From an uncultured Eisenbergiella sp. (GTDB lineage: Bacteria; Bacillota; Clostridia; Lachnospirales; Lachnospiraceae), in NCBI GenBank assembly GCA_948960675.1, contig CARDPF010000001.1, positions 18,667-29,321 of the forward strand: a stretch of 10,655 nucleotides of DNA. Reading direction: 5' to 3'. The translations under genes and the position numbers were made by a program. Shown here one piece after another: positions 6,293 to 10,655 of this stretch (position 1 is the first letter of the stretch; each line of letters starts with the position of its first letter). The notes below the pieces were generated by a model. The model was not told the DNA's origin and searched no databases. It saw nothing but the letters and a program-made list of their open reading frames with translations.

Positions 6293-6321
6293 TTGCCATT
6301 ATTGTGTAAGTTAAGTATAAT
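6293..6321 (+). promoter_or_regulatory. Strong plus-strand sigma-A promoter
   Basis: TTGCCA (6293-6298) and a perfect TATAAT (6316-6321) are separated by 17 bases. Transcription would start near 6328, run through the transposase relic and give a leader of about 250 bases before the regulator ATG at 6581. It may drive the regulator or be left from the mobile element. Confidence 0.65.
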
Positions 6322-6349
6322 GAAGTCAACAACCCCGCCGCAGGCAACA

Positions 6350-6532
6350 AGACATCGACGAATCATGTTTTATCTTGCCAGAATGATTTCCGCACAAAAA
6401 CAAACTGAGTTTTACCACAGTGTCTACGATAACCCGAAGAAAGTGCGAAGCATCTGGCTATGTTTGGATAACAGCGAGGATGGCGATTGCATTGAAGAGA
6501 TTCGCCTTAACAGAAATACCGTTTTGGGAAAT
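6350..6532 (+). pseudogene. Relic of a PD-(D/E)XK nuclease family transposase (Rpn-like)
   Basis: About 60 codons (from near RIMFYLARMISAQKQ to NTVLGN) read like an internal piece of the PD-(D/E)XK-family transposases common in Clostridia. The signature is the run ARMISAQKQTEF, then YDNPKKVRSIWLCLD, then an Ile-rich stretch ending in VLGN. In the family this segment lies in the N-terminal half of a protein of roughly 280-300 residues; here both flanks are missing. The relic shares its reading frame with the downstream regulator, with no stop between. A fused product is possible on paper, but there is no ribosome binding site for it, while the regulator has a good one of its own. It shows that mobile DNA was inserted here and largely lost. 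Confidence 0.7.
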
Positions 6533-6566
6533 ATTGTTGAAACCCGGCTTATTTACCCTGTATACA

Positions 6567-6572
6567 AAGGAG
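6567..6572 (+). promoter_or_regulatory. Ribosome binding site fixing the regulator start
   Basis: AAGGAG lies 8 bases before ATG 6581. This separates the real regulator start from the longer in-frame reading that includes the transposase relic. Confidence 0.75.
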
Positions 6573-6580
6573 TTTCCCGT

Positions 6581-7240
6581 ATGGATAAACAAATGATCGG
6601 AAAAATGATAAACCATGAGCGGATCCGCCAGAAAATTTCCCCTGATATACTGGTACATGGAATTTGCTCCGTGCCCGTCCTCAAACGGCTGGAACGCGGG
6701 GAACGCCTGCCGGATTATTTTGTCCTGGAGCGGCTCGTCGAGCGGCTGGGAAAATCCATCAACAAGCTTGATTATTTATACAGCCAGGCAACTTATGAAA
6801 TTCACTTTTTGCGGGAATCTATCGAAAACAATCTGGAACAGAAAAACTTTACCGGTATGGCGGATGCCCTGACCCATTACGAAACCCTGCCGGAAGCCCG
6901 TTTCCCCCTTCATTGGCAGTACATCTGCAAAATGCGCGCCGTCCTCCTGCAGGAAACGGCGCAGACGCACGCCCAGTCCCTTTTTCTATTGGAGGAGGCC
7001 CTGCGGCAGACCGTGCCAGATTTCGACTTGAAAGAACCGGACCGTTTTCGCTTGGGCGAAGGGGAACTCGTTCTGGTTTTGATACTTTTGCAGGAACAGG
7101 TCGACGCCGGACTGTCCCCCGCCGTTACGGATGCCGAAAAGCTTGTGCACTATATTGAACATTGCTATCAGGACGAGGAAGCCCGGGCAAATGTCTACAG
7201 CAAAGCAGTCTGGGTTTTGGGCAGTATAGCTCTTGCGTAG
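6581..7240 (+). CDS. Regulator fragment, N-terminal HTH plus first TPR block
   Basis: This is the 219-residue product if the amber codon is respected. The first HTH (MIGKMINHERIRQKISPDIL through VERLGKSINKLDYLY) is complete, so the fragment could still bind DNA. It would lack the second HTH and the C-terminal TPR block and might be inactive, or act without its control domain. The AAGGAG site at 6567-6572 supports its start. Confidence 0.65.
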   Translation: MDKQMIGKMINHERIRQKISPDILVHGICSVPVLKRLERGERLPDYFVLERLVERLGKSINKLDYLYSQATYEIHFLRESIENNLEQKNFTGMADALTHYETLPEARFPLHWQYICKMRAVLLQETAQTHAQSLFLLEEALRQTVPDFDLKEPDRFRLGEGELVLVLILLQEQVDAGLSPAVTDAEKLVHYIEHCYQDEEARANVYSKAVWVLGSIALA

Positions 7241-7288
7241 CACAATCTGCATGCCGCCCTGCACTATAGCCTGCAGGGAAAAGAAATA

Positions 7289-8401
7289 TTGGCCGATAAC
7301 AGTCTTTTGCTCCATTTACCCCAATTTCTGGAACGTCTTGTGCTACTATACGACAGCTTGGGGCTGACTGCCGACAGTCTGGAGCAGAAAAAACAGTTGG
7401 ATGCCCTGCGGCAGGTTTACGCAGAATACCAAAGGACCTGCGAAACCGGTTCCATCGCACTTTGGAAAAATTTCCGACAGCCAGATGCCTATCTGATCTC
7501 CGAGTTATTCTCACAGGAACGAAAACTCCTTGGACAGACACAGGAAGAGTTTGCATACCGGCTGGAGATGGATCCCAAAACAATCTCCCGGATTGAGTGC
7601 GGAAAATACAATCCCAAACCGGGAACTTACGAAAAACTGAAAGAACAATTGTCCCTTGACCGGGATATTTGCAGCACCCGAATTGTCACACAAGATTTTG
7701 AATTGCTGGAATTGGAAAGAGCCGTTGCCAAAGCCATTCATTTTCGAAATTATACGCAGGCAAAATCCCTTTATATGCAGCTACGCCCCAAGCTATCCAT
7801 ACAATATAATGAAAACCGGCAATACATAAAATATACGGATACAATGTTTGCAGAAACTAACCACACTATCACACTGCCGGAAGCCATTTCCCTTTACACA
7901 GAAGCTTTTCAAATCACAAGAAGAAACCTTCCTTGGGAACAGCTTGACAAAATTACGCTGGGAAGGACCGAGACCTTTCTTGTAAATTCCATTGCAATAT
8001 GCCACTATCAACTCAAACAATATGAAAAGGCTATCTTTCTCCGGGAAAAGGTTCTGGCAGGCTACCAAAAGAGCCGGTTTAGCCTAAAACACCATTATGC
8101 CGGCGCTTCTATTTTATACAGAAATTTAAGCATGGATTATGAAGGATGCGGGGATTTTGACAAAGTAATCTCATGTTGTGAAAACGGAATCCTTCTTGAG
8201 TTGGACGCCAATAGGGCAGGGTTTTTGGGCTTTCTGATAGAACAAAAAGCCTATGCAGAAGAAATGAAAGGGAAAAGCAAAGGGGAAAGCAAACCCCAAT
8301 ATTTACGGGCTTATCACATCCTGAAATTAACGAAAAAAGAAGCCTCCCTGGCAATCCTAAAAAGGTACTATCAGCGAAATTATCAGGAAACATTGGACTA
8401 A
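7289..8401 (+). CDS. Regulator fragment, second HTH plus C-terminal TPR block
   Basis: If translated alone, the second part would start at TTG 7289 (370 residues), 48 bases after the amber codon; AGGGA lies about 9 bases upstream, a weak restart signal. The central HTH is at residues 69-122: QERKLLGQTQEEFAYRL, a turn, then DPKTISRIECGKYNPKPGTYEKL. It is followed by repeated helical pairs such as YTQAKSLYMQLRPKL, LPEAISLYTEAFQIT, YEKAIFLREKVLAGY and FDKVISCCENGILLE, typical of TPR-like sensor domains. Independent translation is uncertain; the segment is better read as the back half of the gene starting at 6581. A strong terminator follows. Confidence 0.6.
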   Translation: MADNSLLLHLPQFLERLVLLYDSLGLTADSLEQKKQLDALRQVYAEYQRTCETGSIALWKNFRQPDAYLISELFSQERKLLGQTQEEFAYRLEMDPKTISRIECGKYNPKPGTYEKLKEQLSLDRDICSTRIVTQDFELLELERAVAKAIHFRNYTQAKSLYMQLRPKLSIQYNENRQYIKYTDTMFAETNHTITLPEAISLYTEAFQITRRNLPWEQLDKITLGRTETFLVNSIAICHYQLKQYEKAIFLREKVLAGYQKSRFSLKHHYAGASILYRNLSMDYEGCGDFDKVISCCENGILLELDANRAGFLGFLIEQKAYAEEMKGKSKGESKPQYLRAYHILKLTKKEASLAILKRYYQRNYQETLD

Positions 8402-8423
8402 AACTCGGGAAGGTTACAAGCTG

Positions 8424-8473
8424 CATACCAAAACCGGATCCATTATGGGATCCGGTTTTGGTATGGATTTTTT
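8424..8473 (+). terminator. Rho-independent terminator after the regulator gene
   Basis: A perfect 18-base stem pairs CATACCAAAACCGGATCC (8424-8441) with 8448-8465 around a 6-base loop. GA and six T (8468-8473) follow. It lies 22 bases after the regulator stop and isolates it from the CPBP gene. Confidence 0.93.
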
Positions 8474-8482
8474 ATTGGCACA

Positions 8483-8491
8483 TGTTACAAT
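8483..8491 (+). promoter_or_regulatory. Candidate extended -10 for the CPBP gene
   Basis: TGTTACAAT has the extended -10 form (TGn before the hexamer). It lies 45 bases before the CPBP ATG, directly after the terminator. No good -35 is seen, so activity may depend on an activator. Confidence 0.35.
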
Positions 8492-8535
8492 AAATATATG
8501 AAACGCCGCATTGAACCATAAACAAGGATCTTATT

Positions 8536-9108
8536 ATGCCAAAAACGAAAAAAGATTTTATATGGTATCTCATTACATTTATTTTAATATCCATAATAGC
8601 CAAATTCTTTTTTTCCACTACGCTGATAAATATCACATGGAAGCAGAATTATCAAGACATTTTTAATATCTTTTACATTTTAAGTACTTTATTTTTCATT
8701 TATAAAAGTGGCAACGGATTTCCCCATTACGGAATACGTATCCGCGACATTCCTTTCCAAATGCTTGATGGTTTTATCATTGGAATGCTTTGGGTATTTC
8801 TCAACCGTAGGATACTTTTTCCAAGTAACCCTTCCCTTTTCAGTTTTTTTCATTGTTGGCTTGTAGCCCTTTCGGAAGAACTAGTATGGCGCGGTTATAT
8901 TCTTTCTACCTTACAGGATATCGGATTCTCTAAGCTATCCACCGGCTTGCTATGTGCCGCCGGATTTGGATTGATGCATCTTATCTCAACTGCAAATACC
9001 ATCCAAATCACATTGGTTTTCCTATTGTATGGAACGGTTTTTAGCTATTTGCGCATAAAAAAAGACGCTGGCATTGTTTGTTTGGTTATTATCCATTTTT
9101 TTACTTAA
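8536..9108 (+). CDS. CPBP (Abi/CAAX-like) intramembrane protease family protein
   Basis: This is a 190-residue membrane protein of the CPBP family, glutamic-type intramembrane proteases related to the eukaryotic CAAX prenyl endopeptidase Rce1. In bacteria they are often found with bacteriocin loci, where several give self-immunity. It has hydrophobic segments at about 10-28, 42-56, 76-90, 103-112, 132-150, 158-170 and 178-189. Motif 1 is SEELVWRG (113-120, Glu114/Glu115, Arg119), motif 2 is FGLMH (144-148, His148), and motif 3 is HFF with His187. All catalytic positions are present. The protein stops three residues after the motif-3 histidine (HFFT), while relatives usually continue through the last helix; in-frame codons after the stop read LHYLR then another stop, so mild truncation is possible. 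AAGGAT lies six bases before the ATG. Confidence 0.85.
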   Translation: MPKTKKDFIWYLITFILISIIAKFFFSTTLINITWKQNYQDIFNIFYILSTLFFIYKSGNGFPHYGIRIRDIPFQMLDGFIIGMLWVFLNRRILFPSNPSLFSFFHCWLVALSEELVWRGYILSTLQDIGFSKLSTGLLCAAGFGLMHLISTANTIQITLVFLLYGTVFSYLRIKKDAGIVCLVIIHFFT

Positions 9109-9189
9109 CTACATTACCTGAGATAGCAGAGTCAAAAGATCATGTATGACAGTACTAAACTGTCTGATTCATTTATCCATACAAAATAA

Positions 9190-9512
9190 TTGGCATGGCT
9201 GCCAAAGCCAGCCGATAGGAGAAAAACCCATGATAACCGGAACCCATGGTATAACCTGACCCTCGGAGCCGATTTTTCCGCAGAAAAGCGGCAGGAAGCC
9301 ATTGACAAATCCAGTCTCTCCGACCTTGCTGCCCAAAAAGGCTTGGATTTTGTCCTTGCGGAGGAAGGAGAAAATGTTTCCGGCGGCCAAAAACAAAGAA
9401 TTGAAATAGCCCGCGCCCTCCTGTATGATTGCTCCGTCCTGTTGGTGGATAAAGGTACATCAGCGCCGGATGATAAAACCGCTTTGACACCATCCTAACC
9501 CTGCAGGGCTGA
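9190..9512 (+). pseudogene. ABC exporter ATPase fragment, decayed
   Basis: The frame reads the second half of an ABC exporter nucleotide-binding domain. Recognisable sequence begins at about NLTLGADFS (near 9250), continues with [23 protein letters not shown] (signature motif, complete) and reaches the Walker B region, read as [13 protein letters not shown] where functional exporters have VLLVDEATSALD. The catalytic Glu is thus Lys and the D-loop Leu is Pro. After DDKTA the frame ends in LTPS and a stop; a +1 shift at about 9482 restores FDTILTLQG before another stop, so one base has probably been lost. Walker A, the membrane domain and the C-terminal end are missing. The exporter type (peptide or multidrug) cannot be fixed from this fragment. 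It lies between two copies of a CPBP gene. Confidence 0.8.
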
Positions 9513-9551
9513 TAAATTCACCAGACAATTTATGGCGCTTTTTGTCCAATT

Positions 9552-9560
9552 TGTTATACT
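9552..9560 (+). promoter_or_regulatory. Candidate extended -10 before the truncated CPBP copy
   Basis: TGTTATACT, an extended -10 form, lies just upstream of the long hairpin at 9568-9617. No good -35 is visible. Transcription would start in or next to the hairpin. Confidence 0.35.
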
Positions 9561-9567
9561 CGCAATA

Positions 9568-9617
9568 TAGCCTAACGGTAAAGATGGCTTGTAAGCCAAT
9601 TCTTTACCGTTAGGCTA
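9568..9617. repeat. Long near-perfect hairpin without a T tract
   Basis: A perfect 17-base stem (9568-9584 with 9601-9617) encloses a further 6-base stem, TGGCTT/AAGCCA (9585-9590 with 9593-9598). The only unpaired bases are a GT loop and an AT bulge. No run of T follows on either strand, so it is not a standard terminator. It lies between a candidate -10 and the ribosome binding site of the truncated CPBP copy. Confidence 0.85.
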
Positions 9618-9634
9618 ATAACCAGAGGTACATT

Positions 9635-9743
9635 ATGTCAAAGACCCAGAAAAACTTTACCATATATCTTGCCGCGCTTTCATTAATATCCGTAATAGCT
9701 AAATTATTTTTTTCAACTTCAATTATAGATATACAATTTTTCA
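9635..9743 (+). pseudogene. Truncated second copy of the CPBP gene
   Basis: The first 36 or so codons (MSKTQKNFTIYLAAL, then SLISVIAKLFFSTSIIDI) align with the start of the CPBP protein encoded at 8536 (MPKTKKDFIWYLITF, then ILISIIAKFFFSTTLINI). The ribosome binding site region and ATTATG start are also alike in both copies. Homology ends near 9743, where the sequence switches to DNA that belongs with the minus-strand lipoprotein gene. The open frame runs on to 9907 but only as a shadow of that gene. None of the CPBP catalytic motifs remain, so this is a dead fragment left by duplication followed by deletion or rearrangement. Confidence 0.8.
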
Positions 9744-9786
9744 GCCTGTCCTTTCCCTTGGTCAATCCGGCCGCTGCCTGCACAAG

Positions 9787-10395
9787 TCACGGTAAAATTT
9801 CATTGTCAAAGATCTCGCATTCCTCCTGCATCCCGCAGACTGCCGTCAAAGGCCCTGCGGACCCGTCCACTGTTTTTGCCTGCGCATCCTGTAGCGTGAC
9901 ATTATAAATCTTTGCCCCTTTGGCATAGCCAAAAAGCCCTGCCGCCTCCCCCTCCGGAATCCGCAGCCCTTCTATTGTATATCCGTTGCCGTTAAAAACC
10001 CCGGTAAACGGGTTTTCCTTTGTGCCCACCGGAATCCACTCCTGTGACATGCTAATATCCGCCTGCAGCATATACTTTTGATCCAGGCCGTATTTTGCGG
10101 TTCCCACCGCCCTTAAGTCCGCCTCATCCATCACCAAAAAATACAAATCCCCTTTGATCTCAATCGTTTCCATCTCTTTTGTATCCTCTTCCAAGATCCC
10201 GGATTCGCCTGCCTTTTGATCCTCCGTTTCTTCTTCCACTTTAACAGCCGGTGTCTCTGCTGTTTTGCCCCCCGGCACTTCCTCCACAATCCAAGTCTCA
10301 TTGACCACCAGCGATTCCACCTGCTTTTCGGCAGTCTGCCCACACCCTGCGGCACACATTACCGCCAGACACGCAACAATCCACACTTTTTTCAT
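9787..10395 (-). CDS. Lipoprotein with a GLUG-like repeat, possibly C-terminally shortened
   Basis: This 202-residue protein is probably exported and lipid-anchored. It has a signal peptide (1-17), a CAAGC lipobox with Cys18, and a long acidic Glu/Lys/Thr-rich linker (about 20-78). From 79 a beta-rich surface domain follows. ETIEIKGDLYFLVMDEADLRAV and YMLQADISMSQEWIPVGTKENPFTG lead into FNGNGYTIEGLRI and GLFGYAKGAKIYNVTLQDA. This is the pattern of GLUG-motif repeats found in Firmicute surface proteins and adhesin-like proteins; binding partners are unknown. Only one full repeat and the start of a second (GPLTAVCGMQEECEIFDNEI) are present, where relatives often have several. The stop lies about 45 bases from the point where CPBP-related DNA begins, so the C-terminus may have been lost. 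GGAGG six bases before ATG 10395 supports the start. Confidence 0.82.
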   Translation of the reverse strand: MKKVWIVACLAVMCAAGCGQTAEKQVESLVVNETWIVEEVPGGKTAETPAVKVEEETEDQKAGESGILEEDTKEMETIEIKGDLYFLVMDEADLRAVGTAKYGLDQKYMLQADISMSQEWIPVGTKENPFTGVFNGNGYTIEGLRIPEGEAAGLFGYAKGAKIYNVTLQDAQAKTVDGSAGPLTAVCGMQEECEIFDNEILP

Positions 10396-10432
10396 CTTTA
10401 TCCTCCGTAATCCGTATAACTATACCACTGTA

Positions 10433-10461
10433 ATAATACAATCATATTCAAGATCCGTCAA
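10433..10461 (-). promoter_or_regulatory. Sigma-A promoter of the GLUG lipoprotein gene
   Basis: On the minus strand, TTGACG (10456-10461) and TATTAT (10433-10438) are separated by 17 bases. An extended -10, TGGTATAGT, follows about 10 bases downstream as an alternative. Either gives a short leader before the GGAGG site. Confidence 0.6.
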
Positions 10462-10489
10462 CATATCTTCCAAAATTGATACCCGCAGT

Positions 10490-10655
10490 GTACCAGTTCA
10501 GACAACAATGTCATTTCGTTTAGGTATGGGCCCTGGCAACGTGCCGGTAGGCTGGGGATGGGAATTTGGCGGTGGGGCAGCCCTCTTACCGGGCAGGCGC
10601 ATCCAAAGCTGTACTGGGTACAGCATGCGCATGGTGGCATGTAAAACAGTGGAAT
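10490..10655. other. Gene-less region with several hairpins
   Basis: No open frame here has a ribosome binding site or a motif I recognise. The sequence can fold: 10542-10549 (TGCCGGTA) with 10587-10595 (one bulged base), stacked near GGCTG/CAGCC (10550-10554 with 10578-10582); then GCTGTAC/GTACAGC (10608-10614 with 10618-10624) with a 3-base loop; then the palindrome CATGCGCATG (10624-10633). It starts with a 16-mer nearly identical to 5364-5379. It could be a repeat element or a structured RNA cut by the window edge. Confidence 0.4.

Larger units (their letters stand above)
6581..8401 (+). pseudogene. Dual-HTH XRE/TPR regulator, interrupted by an in-frame amber codon
   Basis: From ATG 6581 to the TAA at 8399-8401 there is one frame of 605 sense codons broken only by TAG at 7238-7240. 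The reading after the stop (HNLHAALHYSLQGKEIL...) continues the helical repeats without a shift, so this is a point mutation rather than two genes. Domain order: HTH of the XRE type (5-66), TPR-like helices (70-290), a second XRE HTH (about 305-358, with QTQEEFAYRLEMDPKTISRIECGK), and more TPR-like helices to the end. Regulators of this general plan (HTH plus TPR) often sense peptides. The intact gene would probably have controlled the downstream CPBP/exporter locus, which is inference. Readthrough, restart at 7289 or a sequencing error are alternatives to true loss. Confidence 0.8.

Noticed and set aside
6150..6350. 66-codon minus-strand open frame before the transposase relic
   Set aside because: It overlaps the plus-strand promoter, has no ribosome binding site and shows no recognisable domain.
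6263..6580. Longer N-terminus of the regulator reading through the transposase relic
   Set aside because: The relic belongs to another family, the upstream start lacks a ribosome binding site and lies before the promoter's start point, and ATG 6581 has AAGGAG 8 bases upstream.
8498..8521. Seven-codon frame (MKRRIEP) before the CPBP gene, considered as a leader or signal peptide
   Set aside because: No ribosome binding site and far too short to support a peptide role.
9142..9189. Fifteen-codon frame between the CPBP gene and the ABC fragment, considered as a peptide precursor
   Set aside because: No ribosome binding site, no leader motif; it shares the frame of the CPBP gene and may be its decayed tail.
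9635..9907. A 90-codon protein starting with the truncated CPBP copy
   Set aside because: Only the first 36 or so codons have homology; the rest is antisense to the lipoprotein gene.
10458..10640. 60-codon cysteine-rich minus-strand open frame at the window end
   Set aside because: No ribosome binding site or known motif; the cysteines come from the GC-rich hairpin sequence.

Overview
The window looks like chromosomal DNA of a Clostridia-type Firmicute, most likely a Lachnospiraceae-like gut anaerobe. The grounds are strong GGAGG-type ribosome binding sites, Gram-positive lipoproteins, a PrcB-like lipoprotein, an XRE/TPR regulator, a relic of a PD-(D/E)XK-family transposase, and intergenic hairpin repeats of a kind I associate with that group. 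The genus cannot be read from the sequence. There are no tRNA or rRNA genes and no CRISPR array.

Positions 1-2453 are ordinary housekeeping genes, all on the minus strand: the 5' part of dihydroorotase (pyrC, running off the window start), a PrcB-domain lipoprotein, a PlsC-type acyltransferase, and an O6-methylguanine-DNA methyltransferase. Positions 2562-4912 hold a visibly AT-rich two-gene restriction-modification operon, also on the minus strand. A probable PD-(D/E)XK endonuclease gene comes first and overlaps the cytosine-5 methyltransferase gene by 4 bp. It has a good sigma-A promoter (5014-5042) with a small palindrome in the spacer, and a short inverted repeat lies on either side of the cassette. 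The contrast in base composition suggests horizontal acquisition.

Positions 5043-6580 are gene-poor. They contain a stretch of nested hairpins that looks like dispersed intergenic repeat DNA (5053-5520), a small three-helix membrane protein (5555-5923, minus), and a PD-(D/E)XK transposase relic (about 6350-6532). A strong plus-strand promoter lies just before the relic.

Positions 6581-9743 form a decaying plus-strand locus. It starts with a large regulator with two XRE helix-turn-helix domains and TPR-like helices, split by an in-frame amber codon at 7238-7240. A terminator follows, then a CPBP (Abi/CAAX-like) membrane protein that looks intact at its motifs. Next come a fragment of an ABC exporter ATPase with a damaged Walker B and a frameshift, a long perfect hairpin, and a truncated second copy of the CPBP gene. 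Regulator, CPBP protein and exporter ATPase together resemble a peptide or bacteriocin signalling/immunity locus that has lost its peptide gene and most of its exporter. That is inference, because no precursor peptide gene is visible.

Positions 9787-10395 encode a minus-strand lipoprotein with a GLUG-like repeat whose C-terminus may have been cut by the same rearrangement. The last 165 bases hold no convincing gene but can fold into several hairpins.
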